A program made the position numbers and the translations under genes. A stretch of 64,000 nt of DNA, taken from NCBI GenBank assembly GCA_028704515.1, contig JAQWFH010000002.1:28891-92890 (forward strand), given 5' to 3'. The stretch's first letter is position 1. Each line of letters starts with the position of its first letter. This document shows positions 8,522 to 16,345 of the stretch, one piece after another. The stretch is from Eubacteriales bacterium. Its GTDB lineage: Bacteria > Bacillota > Clostridia > Peptostreptococcales > Anaerovoracaceae. A model generated the notes under the pieces. That model worked only from the letters and a program-made list of their open reading frames with translations. It did no database searches and was not told the DNA's origin.

Positions 8522-9274
8522 TTACGCTTTGACCTCTTCAACAACCTCTTCTTCGGCTACCGCTTCTGTTACGGGGCCTTCATCAAAGCTTTCGCCCTGA
8601 TTTGCTTCGATGATTGCGTCTGCCATTCTTCCGGCAATCAGCTTTACCGCTCTGATTGCATCGTCATTCGCAGGAATAATGTAATCTACATCATCCGGAT
8701 CGCAGTTTGTATCAACAATACCGATAATAGGAATTCCGAGTATTCTTGCTTCTTTGATAGCGATTCTTTCTTTCTTAGGATCTACTATAAAGATTGCTCC
8801 CGGCATACCCTTCATATCCTTAATTCCACCCAAGAATTTTTCAAGTCTATCGTACTCGAGCTTGAGCTTAATAACTTCCTTCTTGGAAAGCTTTTCGAAT
8901 GTTCCGTTAGTTTCCATAGCCTTAATATCGTTCAATCTTTTGATTCTAGCTGATATTGTTTTATAGTTTGTAAGCATTCCTCCTAGCCATCTTTCGGCTA
9001 CGTAGTACATGCCACATCTTGTAGATTCGTCCATTATTGCCTGCTGAGCCTGCTTCTTTGTTCCTACAAAAAGTACAGGCTTGCCGGATGCTCCGACTTC
9101 CTTCATGAATTCGTAAGCTTCATCAATCTTCTTAACTGTCTTTTGAAGGTCAATGATATAGATTCCGTTTCTTTCTGTGAAGATATAAGGAGCCATCTTA
9201 GGGTTCCATCTTCTTGTTTGGTGTCCGAAATGTACACCTGCCTCAAGTAATTGTTTCATTGAAATTACTGCCAT
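8522..9274 (-). CDS. rpsB: 30S ribosomal protein S2
   Basis: A 250-residue S2 protein, [20 protein letters not shown] at the start, with conserved [28 protein letters not shown] and the second signature [12 protein letters not shown]. It binds 16S rRNA at the head-body junction of the small subunit. The frame is open upstream, but AGGAGG stands 7 bases before the ATG at 9274, so the longer form is rejected. The C-terminus is a Glu/Val-rich acidic tail. It is first in the rpsB-tsf operon behind a strong promoter and a structured leader that may mediate feedback control. Confidence 0.97.
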   Translation of the reverse strand: MAVISMKQLLEAGVHFGHQTRRWNPKMAPYIFTERNGIYIIDLQKTVKKIDEAYEFMKEVGASGKPVLFVGTKKQAQQAIMDESTRCGMYYVAERWLGGMLTNYKTISARIKRLNDIKAMETNGTFEKLSKKEVIKLKLEYDRLEKFLGGIKDMKGMPGAIFIVDPKKERIAIKEARILGIPIIGIVDTNCDPDDVDYIIPANDDAIRAVKLIAGRMADAIIEANQGESFDEGPVTEAVAEEEVVEEVKA

Positions 9275-9300
9275 TTTGTTTTCCTCCTGGTTTCTTCTTC

Positions 9301-9390
9301 CACTTCGATTTCCCCTGAAAGGAACCCAGCGGGCACCACCTTTCACGTAGTCGAGTGTGATTTTTAATAATATTTGCCAACAGTGGCAAA
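9301..9390 (-). promoter_or_regulatory. Structured 5' leader of rpsB, candidate r-protein autoregulatory RNA
   Basis: On the minus-strand transcript two structures are evident. Just after the predicted start, TTTGCCA-CTGT-TGGCAAA forms a perfect 7-bp hairpin (9373-9390). Next to the ribosome site lies a nested element (9301-9357): outer arms CACTCGA and TCGAAGTG, a perfect middle stem TGAAAGG/CCTTTCA, and an inner CCC-GCT-GGG. Its end lies 26 bases before the start codon, a usual place for S2 feedback elements. No protein-binding evidence is available from sequence alone. Confidence 0.55.
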
Positions 9391-9400
9391 GCCAAAATTA

Positions 9401-9429
9401 ATAATACAATAAAACCGTTGTATTTGCAA
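9401..9429 (-). promoter_or_regulatory. Promoter of rpsB-tsf
   Basis: Minus-strand TTGCAA (9424-9429), 17-base spacer, TATTAT (9401-9406). The start would fall near 9394, giving a leader of about 120 bases that contains the hairpins described for rpsB. Confidence 0.75.
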
Positions 9430-9442
9430 GTGTTTTTTGCTT

Positions 9443-9799
9443 TTACTTCCGTATTATTTTCCTATTTTTTAAAAGATATGCTTTATAGAAACGGATTGTA
9501 TCCGTGAATTTTTCTCTCGAGACATATATTTTCTCGCCACCCTCAAAAATAATTTGCTGACCCTTCATCTTTACGACCTTTTCCATATTTATTATACATC
9601 GGCTATGGCATTTATAAAAACGAGAGTCTAAAAATTTTTCAGTCTCTGTAATTTTCGAATATGCGCTATGTGTTCCCTCGCGTGTTTTTACTGAAATTTT
9701 TCTCCCGTTGCTTTCGATATATATTATATCATTTACAAGCAATTTAACGGCCTCTCTGGCTTTAATTATAGGAATAAAAATTTTTTCTTCATTAGTCAT
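9443..9799 (-). CDS. Stand-alone LytTR-domain DNA-binding regulator
   Basis: A 118-residue protein made almost entirely of a LytTR domain: DIIYIESNGRKISVKT (about 24-39) and the signature FYKCHSRCIINMEKV (about 61-75) match the family's beta-rich DNA-binding fold. No receiver domain, sensor or membrane segment is attached, so activity may be controlled by a partner or by abundance. AAAGGAG precedes the ATG by 9 bases. It lies upstream of rpsB in the same direction, but rpsB has its own promoter. The region before it carries direct repeats spaced as LytTR sites usually are, suggesting autoregulation (inference). Confidence 0.85.
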   Translation of the reverse strand: MTNEEKIFIPIIKAREAVKLLVNDIIYIESNGRKISVKTREGTHSAYSKITETEKFLDSRFYKCHSRCIINMEKVVKMKGQQIIFEGGEKIYVSREKFTDTIRFYKAYLLKNRKIIRK

Positions 9800-9842
9800 A
9801 TCAATTCACTCCTTTATTATAATTTTTTTCATTCTCATGTTT

Positions 9843-9907
9843 ATTTTACACCATTATGAGTGTAAAATCAGTGAATTTATGTGACATTTGCTCACGTTTC
9901 GTGACAT
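9843..9907 (-). promoter_or_regulatory. Candidate LytTR binding sites and inverted repeat upstream of the LytTR gene
   Basis: Two copies of GTGACAT (9881-9887 and 9901-9907) are exactly 20 bp apart, near the two-turn spacing known for LytTR direct-repeat pairs. Closer to the gene is an inverted repeat with 9-bp arms ATTTTACAC (9843-9851) and GTGTAAAAT (9860-9868) around 8 bases. Both lie 45-110 bp before the start codon. A -10-like TATAAT is at 9816-9821 without a good -35, as expected for an activated promoter. Confidence 0.45.
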
Positions 9908-9962
9908 AAAAAAATGCGCCTCCTTATATTAAGCTGTAACGCTTATATTGGAGATGCATTTC
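9908..9962 (-). terminator. Terminator of the gmk-rpoZ transcript
   Basis: The minus-strand transcript shows AAATGC-at-CTCC pairing with GGAG-gc-GCATTT around an AT-rich interior stem and loop. Seven T residues follow. It begins about 26 bases after the rpoZ stop codon. Confidence 0.8.
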
Positions 9963-9987
9963 TCTTCTCGTATTTATCTTTTTCTTT

Positions 9988-10179
9988 CTAATCTCTATCG
10001 TATGTTATCAGGTCTTCCGCTATTTCATTTGCCGCTATCGACACTGGCTTATCAATATCAATATCAATAAGTGCCGGCTTCCCATCAATTATTTGTCTAG
10101 CTCTTTTGGCAGCCATTATAACCAGCGTGTATCTGCTGTCTGCCTTTTCCCTTATTTCATTTATAGATGGATATAACAT
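9988..10179 (-). CDS. rpoZ: DNA-directed RNA polymerase omega subunit
   Basis: A 63-residue RpoZ-type protein. It keeps the signature SRYTLVIMAAKRARQI (about 15-30) and the following AANEIAEDLI helix. Omega assists beta-prime folding and RNA polymerase assembly. It starts directly after the gmk stop codon (TAG then ATG), so the two are translationally linked, the normal order in Bacillota. The gene often found next in this cluster, coaBC, is absent; a terminator follows instead. Confidence 0.92.
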   Translation of the reverse strand: MLYPSINEIREKADSRYTLVIMAAKRARQIIDGKPALIDIDIDKPVSIAANEIAEDLITYDRD

Positions 10180-10797
10180 CTACATCCCCTCCTTATACTT
10201 CTCAATTATCGCATTGACTTCCTCGGCATCATCCGATACCCTTACCCGTTCAGCCTCTATTATTGCGCCTGCTTGAGCCGCTGCAATATCTAAATCATCG
10301 TTCACAACACAGTAATCGTAATTTCCTAAAAAAGAAATTTCATTTATTGCGGCGGACAATCTCGTCTTAAGCGATTCCTCAGTCTCTGTTCCTCTGGCTT
10401 TTATCCTTCTCTTCAGCTCCTCTTTGGACGGAGGAAGAATGAATATAAAGATAGCTTCACTACAAAACTTCTTTACGTTTAACGCACCTTGAGTGTCTAT
10501 ATCAAGGAGAACATCCTTACCGCTGCTCAGTGTCTTTTGAATTTCCAAGCATGGGGTTCCGTAAAAATTACCGTAAACCTCAGCATGCTCAAGGAAACCG
10601 TTAGCATTTCGAATCTCTTGGAATTCCTCGTGTGATATAAAATAGTAATCTTCGCCGTGCTTTTCGCCTTCCCTAGGTTTTCGAGTTGTCATAGAAACTG
10701 AAAATCTTAAATCTCTATCTTTAATCAGCCTATGGCAAATCGCCCCTTTACCTACTCCCGACGGGCCCGAAACGACAAACAAGCGTCCTTTCTCCAT
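10180..10797 (-). CDS. gmk: Guanylate kinase
   Basis: ATP-dependent phosphorylation of GMP to GDP. The 205-residue protein begins MEKGRLFVVSGPSGVGKGAI, with the P-loop GPSGVGKG at about 10-17, followed by the GMP-binding stretch SVSMTTRKPREGEKHGEDYY and the lid region. The frame is open another 21 codons upstream, but GGAGGG stands 8 bases before the ATG at 10797, and a promoter precedes it. It is followed without gap by rpoZ. In most Bacillota remA (DUF370) lies between yicC and gmk; here the 78-bp gap holds only a promoter. Confidence 0.96.
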   Translation of the reverse strand: MEKGRLFVVSGPSGVGKGAICHRLIKDRDLRFSVSMTTRKPREGEKHGEDYYFISHEEFQEIRNANGFLEHAEVYGNFYGTPCLEIQKTLSSGKDVLLDIDTQGALNVKKFCSEAIFIFILPPSKEELKRRIKARGTETEESLKTRLSAAINEISFLGNYDYCVVNDDLDIAAAQAGAIIEAERVRVSDDAEEVNAIIEKYKEGM

Positions 10798-10831
10798 TTT
10801 GTCAACCCTCCATGCATTTATATAAGAATAT

Positions 10832-10860
10832 ATTATAGCACCGTCTCGCTTTTTTTTCAA
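10832..10860 (-). promoter_or_regulatory. Promoter of gmk-rpoZ
   Basis: Minus-strand TTGAAA (10855-10860), 17-base spacer, TATAAT (10832-10837), in the gap between yicC and gmk. It lets gmk-rpoZ be expressed apart from yicC. Confidence 0.7.
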
Positions 10861-10875
10861 GGACAGGATTGAATT

Positions 10876-11760
10876 CTATTCAATATTTTGTACCTGCTCC
10901 CTTATCTTCTCTATTTCTGATTTTATTTCAAGCATTACATTTGTTATTCCGATATCATTTGCCTTTGAACCAATCGTATTTGCTTCCCTATTCATTTCCT
11001 GAACAAGAAAGTCGAGCTTCTTGCCGTCAGCACCATTACTTTCTGTAATTATATTATTTAACTGAATAATGTGACTGTCGAGTCTTACAAGCTCTTCGGT
11101 TATATTACATTTGTCCGCAAAGACTGCCGCCTCAAGAAGAATTCTATCTTCGGCAATTTGTATGCTGTCACCGATTAAGTCCTTTATCCTGTCTCTCAGC
11201 TTCGCTAAGTATAATCCCTTTACAAGAGGCGCTTTCTCTTCTATTTGTGATGTGAAATCACGTATCATACCAGCCCTCATGATAAGGTCATCAGCAAGCT
11301 TATTTCCCTCGGCAATTCTCATCTTATCGAGATTATCACCTGCAATATCGACAGCTTTTAAAAGAGCGTTAGTTATTTCCTCTTCATCCTCCACATCAGG
11401 AACAGTCTTAATTACATCAGGGAACCCTGCAAGGAATTCAAGGTTTATATCGTCTTCCATACCGAAAAGCACCTTGAGCTCGTTCAAATTTTCATAATAT
11501 TGCTTTGCAACAGGGGCATTGAGTCTTACCTTCACATCTCCCTCGGCAACGTTATCGACAATTATAGATATATCAACCTTACCTCTTTTTACAGTTTTTT
11601 TAATGGTAGATTTGATTTTATCCTCCGCAAATGTATATCTGCGTGGCATCCTCACCGATATATCCGTATAACGGTGATTTACTGTCTTGATTTCCACAAT
11701 TATACTTCTCTTGCTGTCGTCATATTCTCCCTTACCGAACCCCGTCATACTCTTTATCAT
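10876..11760 (-). CDS. yicC: YicC family endoribonuclease/RNA-stability protein
   Basis: A 294-residue YicC/YloC protein starting MIKSMTGFGKGEYDD, the invariant N-terminal signature, with EIKTVNHRYTDISVRMP and the C-terminal KLDFLVQEMNREANTIGSK motif of the DUF1732 region. Family members (YicC, YloC) act as endoribonucleases. Twelve extra codons upstream are open, but AGGAGA lies 7 bases before the ATG at 11760. It is divergent from rqcH and upstream of gmk-rpoZ, a common association in Bacillota. Confidence 0.93.
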   Translation of the reverse strand: MIKSMTGFGKGEYDDSKRSIIVEIKTVNHRYTDISVRMPRRYTFAEDKIKSTIKKTVKRGKVDISIIVDNVAEGDVKVRLNAPVAKQYYENLNELKVLFGMEDDINLEFLAGFPDVIKTVPDVEDEEEITNALLKAVDIAGDNLDKMRIAEGNKLADDLIMRAGMIRDFTSQIEEKAPLVKGLYLAKLRDRIKDLIGDSIQIAEDRILLEAAVFADKCNITEELVRLDSHIIQLNNIITESNGADGKKLDFLVQEMNREANTIGSKANDIGITNVMLEIKSEIEKIREQVQNIE

Positions 11761-11764
11761 ATGA

Positions 11765-11824
11765 TTGTATCTCCTCTTATAATATTGTATAATCAATTAT
11801 ACACCAATATTGGTATTTTGAGAA
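11765..11824. promoter_or_regulatory. Back-to-back divergent promoters for yicC and rqcH
   Basis: Plus strand: TTGTAT (11765-11770), 17 bases, TATAAT (11788-11793), for rqcH. Minus strand: TTCTCA (11819-11824), 17 bases, TATAAT (11796-11801), for yicC. The two -10 boxes are only 2 bp apart, so polymerase could serve only one direction at a time. The -10 pair creates an AT-rich palindrome, which needs no separate operator to explain it. Confidence 0.65.
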
Positions 11825-11842
11825 TAAACATAGGAGAAATTT

Positions 11843-13561
11843 ATGGCATTTGACGGAATTGTGATGAAAGCTCTAGCCTCCGAACTGAAAACATCACTTA
11901 TAGGAGGTAAAATAGAAAAGATATATCAGCTTGACGGCGAGCAATTAATATTGAACATACATTCAAAGGGAGAGCGAAAAAAGTTGTATATTTCGTGTGC
12001 TTCTTCATGTGCTTCGCTCTATCTTACAGATAATAGCTTTGAGAACCCCGCTCTTCCTCCTACATTTTGCATGCTTTTGAGGAAGCATCTCAGCGGCGCA
12101 CGTATAGACGATATAAGGCAATCGAGGAGTGAAAGGATAATAGAAATTGATATTCGCACGCTCGATGAAATAGGACTCGCTTCAAACAAGCGCCTAATCG
12201 TTGAGATCATGGGCAAGCATAGCAATATTATCTTGGCAGATTCACATTCCGGTAAAATAATAGACAGTATAAAAAGAGTTTCTATAGACGTCAATCGCAT
12301 CAGGCAGCTGTTGCCCGGTAAAATCTATGAATATCCGCCTTCTCAAAACAAAAAGGATTTTAGCGAAATATCGTACGAGGATTGCCTTGCCATCGTTTCT
12401 TCGGGAAGGGGCAATCTTTCAAAGGCCTTTCTTTCGGCAATAATGGGTATATCGCCGGGAATCGCTACGAATTTGGCAGAGCTATGTGAAAGCAAGAGTG
12501 ATGATGAGGCTGCAGTGCCTACGTTTAATGCGATATGCGATATGCGTAAAAGCATTGAAGCGGCACAATATAATCCATCTGTCTATATTAATCAAGAAAA
12601 CATTCCATTTGATTTTCATATATTCCCTCTCAACGCATATGAAGGGCATTTTAGTAAACAAAGCTTTTCCGATGTCAGCGGCATGACGCAATATTACTTT
12701 GCAAACAAAGCCGAAGCGGATAGGACGAAGCAAAAGGGGTCGGATCTTCAAAGGGCGGTAAAAGCATCTGTCCAAAAGCTATATCTAAAAAAACAACGCC
12801 TTTGTGAGGATATACTCATCGCTCAGAATTCGGATGAGCTTCGCCTTTTCGGTGAGCTCCTTACGGCAAACATCCATAACATAACGCCCGGTGCGCCTGA
12901 AGCTGTAGTCATAAATTATTACGATAATCAAGAAGTAAGGATACCTCTGGATATTCGTCATACGCCTGCAAAAAATGCACAGATGTACTATAAAAAATAT
13001 GGGAAAGCTCACACTGCCGTAAGAGAAAAAACAATTCGCCTCGAGGAGGCGGAGCACGAGATAGAATATTTGGAATCCGTAGCAGGCTTTATTGAGGCGG
13101 CGGATACTGCCGCGGCTCTGGAAGAGATAAGAGCGGAGCTCGTAGAATCGGGCTATCTAAAGAAGCGAAAGGGTGTATCTTTTTCTAAAAAAATAAAATC
13201 CGCACCGCATGAGTACAAATCACCGGGCGGATTAAGAATTCTCGCAGGACGAAACAACATTGAGAACGACCTACTTACATTTAAGTCGGCAAGTAGCCGC
13301 GACATATGGTTTCATACAAAGGATATTCCGGGATCGCATGTAATATTATTTACTGAGAATATGCCTTTGGAGGATATCGCGGAAGAGGATATTTTCTTTG
13401 CCGCTTCTATTGCTATACTGCACAGCAAGGGTAAAAGTTCCGAAAATGTCCCCGTCGATTATGTTCCCATCAAGTTTGTCAAAAAACCAAACGGTGCAAA
13501 GCCCGGGATGGTCATATTCACAAACAATCGTACGGTATGGACAAATCCTGCCCGGCTTTAG
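11843..13561 (+). CDS. rqcH: Ribosome-associated quality control protein RqcH (NFACT/FbpA family)
   Basis: A 572-residue NFACT protein. The N-terminal NFACT-N domain begins MAFDGIVMKALASELKTSL and is followed by HhH-like and coiled-coil segments (about 280-430, with charged heptads). The C-terminal NFACT-R domain is recognisable by SSRDIWFHTKDIPGSHVIL (about 485-503). RqcH binds stalled 50S subunits with tRNA-Ala and adds C-terminal alanine tails to nascent chains. Older annotations call it fibronectin-binding protein. GGAGA precedes the ATG. Its stop overlaps the convergent pgeF stop by 4 bases; no terminator hairpin lies between them. Confidence 0.93.
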   Translation: MAFDGIVMKALASELKTSLIGGKIEKIYQLDGEQLILNIHSKGERKKLYISCASSCASLYLTDNSFENPALPPTFCMLLRKHLSGARIDDIRQSRSERIIEIDIRTLDEIGLASNKRLIVEIMGKHSNIILADSHSGKIIDSIKRVSIDVNRIRQLLPGKIYEYPPSQNKKDFSEISYEDCLAIVSSGRGNLSKAFLSAIMGISPGIATNLAELCESKSDDEAAVPTFNAICDMRKSIEAAQYNPSVYINQENIPFDFHIFPLNAYEGHFSKQSFSDVSGMTQYYFANKAEADRTKQKGSDLQRAVKASVQKLYLKKQRLCEDILIAQNSDELRLFGELLTANIHNITPGAPEAVVINYYDNQEVRIPLDIRHTPAKNAQMYYKKYGKAHTAVREKTIRLEEAEHEIEYLESVAGFIEAADTAAALEEIRAELVESGYLKKRKGVSFSKKIKSAPHEYKSPGGLRILAGRNNIENDLLTFKSASSRDIWFHTKDIPGSHVILFTENMPLEDIAEEDIFFAASIAILHSKGKSSENVPVDYVPIKFVKKPNGAKPGMVIFTNNRTVWTNPARL

Positions 13562-14337
13562 GTCAGCATGATTACTGCAGCTAATGAGCCCCTTTGTAGC
13601 CCCATACGCCTGTGTGACCAGAACATATCGGTCTCACAGGCCGTACAGTTTTTTATAATTTCAATTTTATTAACTCCTGCTCTCTCCAGCAGGAGTTTGT
13701 TTATTAGCTTCAAATCCACATGATATTTATCACCTGTGCGAGTTATAGAGCATTCGGCATCATCTCCGAGCAGCTCTCTCATCGCGCTCGGAACCTCTCC
13801 TTGCGTTTCAAAGCAACAAGCGCTTATGCAAGGTCCAATGACTGAATATATGTTTTCGGGCTTACAACCGTATTCGAGGCTCATTTGAGCTACGGTTTTG
13901 CCGACTATATCTATTGCTGTTCCTCTCCATCCGGAGTGCACGGCACCGATTGCTTTCCTTATCGGGTCGTACAAAAGGATAGGCGTACAATCCGCCGTAA
14001 ATACAGTCAATGCAACATTTTTGCTATTCGTTATAAAAGCGTCACCATTTGTTTCTATCTGTTTAAAAAGACCGATTCCCCGATCTTCCTCCGTCACCTT
14101 GATAATCGTATCTTCGTGTATCTGGTCGGTCATCACCATATCTTCCGGTGTAAAACCGACCACATCACCCAGACGCCTGCAGTTTTCTATTACATTCTCA
14201 ATTAAATCTTCTCTTCTCGGATCCGGATTCATGCTTTTGTAAATGCCTTCGCTTACTCCACCTTGCCTTGTCGAAAAACCAAGTGCAACACCCTCCGGGA
14301 AGGTTTTGCTTCCTATAACAATTTGCGTGTCACCCAT
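13558..14337 (-). CDS. pgeF: Peptidoglycan editing factor PgeF (YlmD/YfiH, multicopper-oxidase-like fold)
   Basis: A 259-residue YfiH/YlmD protein with the family motifs FTADCTPILLYDP (about 112-124), GAVHSGWRGT (about 131-140) and GPCISACCFE (about 168-177), which supply the His/Cys metal site. In E. coli this enzyme removes L-Ser wrongly built into muropeptides; purine nucleoside oxidase activity is reported for relatives. It is preceded by a small ORF and a perfect palindrome, and its 3' end overlaps rqcH. In many Bacillota ylmD lies beside sepF; here it is about 13 kb away. GAGGGG precedes the ATG. Confidence 0.92.
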   Translation of the reverse strand: MGDTQIVIGSKTFPEGVALGFSTRQGGVSEGIYKSMNPDPRREDLIENVIENCRRLGDVVGFTPEDMVMTDQIHEDTIIKVTEEDRGIGLFKQIETNGDAFITNSKNVALTVFTADCTPILLYDPIRKAIGAVHSGWRGTAIDIVGKTVAQMSLEYGCKPENIYSVIGPCISACCFETQGEVPSAMRELLGDDAECSITRTGDKYHVDLKLINKLLLERAGVNKIEIIKNCTACETDMFWSHRRMGLQRGSLAAVIMLT

Positions 14338-14355
14338 TTTTGTCCCCTCTTTGCA

Positions 14356-14384
14356 ATAGTACCGTATCAGTGATACGGTACTAT
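14356..14384. repeat. Perfect 14-bp-arm palindrome before pgeF
   Basis: Arms ATAGTACCGTATCA and TGATACGGTACTAT flank a single central G. It covers the stop codon of the small upstream ORF and ends 18 bp before the pgeF start. No T run follows in the transcribed (minus) direction, so it is not a standard terminator for that ORF. It could be a transcript-processing hairpin, a partial terminator of the plus strand (GTTTTT follows there) or a protein site. Confidence 0.8.
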
Positions 14385-14516
14385 GTTTTTAATCTCATTT
14401 CCTATTCTAGTCATATTTATTGTCTGTTGCAAGACATTTAACTCATAATCCGAGTTTTTTTCTATTTCCTTCGAAAAAATTATGTTATTTTTTTCATCTC
14501 TGATCTCAATCTTCAT
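14367..14516 (-). CDS. Small hypothetical protein upstream of pgeF
   Basis: A 49-codon ORF, MKIEIRDEKNNIIFSKEIEK at the start, with no recognisable domain. A longer form from an ATG at 14564 would overlap the -10 box of the promoter at 14553-14581, so the ATG at 14516 is chosen. The ribosome site is poor: AAAGG lies about 12 bases away and GGAG is too close. The last codons lie inside the palindrome. Its charged, regular composition and promoter support a real gene, but it is unproven. Confidence 0.4.
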   Translation of the reverse strand: MKIEIRDEKNNIIFSKEIEKNSDYELNVLQQTINMTRIGNEIKNIVPYH

Positions 14517-14552
14517 ATCTCCGACACACCTTTCTTGTTTTATTACTTTATC

Positions 14553-14581
14553 ATAATAACGCATTAAATGATAAACGTCAA
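14553..14581 (-). promoter_or_regulatory. Promoter of the small ORF-pgeF transcript
   Basis: Minus-strand TTGACG (14576-14581), 17-base spacer, TATTAT (14553-14558). It lies just past the end of the glycogen operon, so pgeF need not depend on it. Confidence 0.65.
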
Positions 14582-14599
14582 TACCTTTTCAGTATTTAT

Positions 14600-16345
14600 T
14601 CAAAATATACAGGCGGCACAAGATAGGGGCGGCAGATAAAGTAGGCCTTTATCATCTATTTTCGCTCCGTTTGCAGAAATGAAATCAGTCGGCTTATCAT
14701 TTAATTGTATCTCATCGGCATTATTTGTGTTTACTGCTACAAACAATCGCATTTCGTTGCTTTCGCGCTCAAAGGCAAAGATACCCCCTGAAATCTTCAC
14801 GCATTTAAACGATGCATACCCAGACTTTGATGTTTCCCCTATGCCCTTTATCTTTTTTCTGAAAATCAAAAGCTTTTCATAAAATTCTCTGACTTCCTTG
14901 TCAGCCTTTTCAGGTTCGAAACAGCCTCTGTTAAGAGGGTCTTTTCCGCCTGCCATTCCGTTTTCATCGCCGTAATATATACAAGGAATTCCCGGCAAGA
15001 ACAGTTGAAGCATTATAGCCTGAAATAGCTTTTGGTTGTTTCCAAGGATGGTCTTTATTCTTGCTGTGTCGTGAGTACCAAGAATATTCATGAGACTGTG
15101 AAATATATCCCGCGGATAATTTTCCCTTAATGCTTCGATTGATTTTAGGAGTTCCTCTGCATTGAGGTTTCCGCTTACGAAACCGATGATGGCATCCTTG
15201 AGCGGATAATTCATCACGCTGTCAAGCTGCCCTCCCTGCAAGTATCTGCGCCTCTTGCCGTAAGATACCTTATTTGATGCATCCTCCCAAACCTCACCTA
15301 TCAGAGCAGCGTTTGCTTTTGTTCCTTTCATCGCCTCGCGAATACCGTCTACAAACTCATCCGGCAATTCGTCTGCCACATCAAGCCTTATCCCGGATGC
15401 ACCGACCTCTAACCATTTCCTTATTACGGAATTCTCATCCTTATATATAAAATTGCTATAGCTTGGATTTTTCTCGTCTATTGCCGGAAGTGTGTCGATG
15501 CCCCACCAGCTTTCATAGGCATTGGGATAATCCGAGAATTCGTACCATTCATAATAAGGAGATTCTGGATCGTTATATGCGCCACCATCGCCATATGTCT
15601 TGTATTTGTTGAAATATATGCTGTCGCTACCCGTATGATTGAATACGCCGTCTATGATTATTCGAATACCCTTCTTTGCCGCAGAAAGACAAAGATTGCT
15701 AAAATCCTCTTCTGTCCCGAGAAGCGGGTCTATCCTCATGTAATCTGCCGTATCATACCTGTGATTTGAAAAAGCCTCAAATATGGGGTTCAGATATATT
15801 ATCGTAACCCCGAGATCCGAAAGATAATCGAGCTTTTCTTCTATTCCTCGCAAGGTTCCCCCGAAAAAGTCAATGTTCCCCTCGTGTGGCATTTCACCCC
15901 AAGCTTTATGAAGATATCGGCCTCTTGTCATCAGCTTTTCGGCTTTCTCTTCATCAAATTCTTCACCACGCGAGAACCTGTCCGGAAAGATTTGGTACAT
16001 CAGACCATGAGACAGCCATTCCGGAACCGGATATTGATCCTTTTCATAGACAGTAAGCTGGTGATTTGGGCTCACTTCGACAAATCCATCCTCGTATATT
16101 ACTTTGAAGCCGTAATAAAATAAACCCCCGAAGGGTGCTTGCCATTCAAAGGTAAAACAATTTCCTGTATTTGAAGAGAACGAAACATATATCGGCTCTT
16201 CTCCGTCAAGGGCCATAACTAAATATGCCTCTTTGGCGAAATGCCCTTCCCTTTTTGCCTCAATGTTAAATTCCGCCGCCTGCATACAGGCGACGGCTCC
16301 AAAAGGTTTTTTATATCTTATATCCTTAGAATTGAAAATAATCAT
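14600..16345 (-). CDS. GH13 alpha-amylase-type glycoside hydrolase (neopullulanase/maltogenic-like)
   Basis: A 581-residue intracellular GH13 enzyme. The N-terminal beta domain (about 1-100) is followed by the catalytic barrel, LMYQIFPDRFSRG (115-127), IIIDGVFNHTG (229-239), catalytic Asp322 in GIRLDVADE, acid Glu351 in LIGEVWED and Asp426 in LGTHDTAR, then a beta domain. The N-domain and sequence resemble neopullulanase or maltogenic amylase types acting on maltodextrins. There is no signal peptide. It starts directly after the glgP stop codon, so it is the last gene of the glycogen operon and probably trims alpha-1,4/1,6 oligosaccharides released from glycogen. Exact specificity cannot be read. 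Confidence 0.85.
   Translation of the reverse strand: MIIFNSKDIRYKKPFGAVACMQAAEFNIEAKREGHFAKEAYLVMALDGEEPIYVSFSSNTGNCFTFEWQAPFGGLFYYGFKVIYEDGFVEVSPNHQLTVYEKDQYPVPEWLSHGLMYQIFPDRFSRGEEFDEEKAEKLMTRGRYLHKAWGEMPHEGNIDFFGGTLRGIEEKLDYLSDLGVTIIYLNPIFEAFSNHRYDTADYMRIDPLLGTEEDFSNLCLSAAKKGIRIIIDGVFNHTGSDSIYFNKYKTYGDGGAYNDPESPYYEWYEFSDYPNAYESWWGIDTLPAIDEKNPSYSNFIYKDENSVIRKWLEVGASGIRLDVADELPDEFVDGIREAMKGTKANAALIGEVWEDASNKVSYGKRRRYLQGGQLDSVMNYPLKDAIIGFVSGNLNAEELLKSIEALRENYPRDIFHSLMNILGTHDTARIKTILGNNQKLFQAIMLQLFLPGIPCIYYGDENGMAGGKDPLNRGCFEPEKADKEVREFYEKLLIFRKKIKGIGETSKSGYASFKCVKISGGIFAFERESNEMRLFVAVNTNNADEIQLNDKPTDFISANGAKIDDKGLLYLPPLSCAACIF

Noticed and set aside
9275..9346. N-terminal extension of rpsB (24 extra codons, rich in Gly and Arg)
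   Set aside because: It is the leader hairpin region read as protein; AGGAGG sits correctly before the ATG at 9274 and S2 proteins begin there.
11787..11802. AT-rich palindrome as an operator
   Set aside because: It is fully explained by two facing TATAAT boxes.
14517..14564. Longer form of the small protein before pgeF
   Set aside because: The upstream ATG lies inside or before the -10 box of the promoter at 14553-14581 and lacks a ribosome site.
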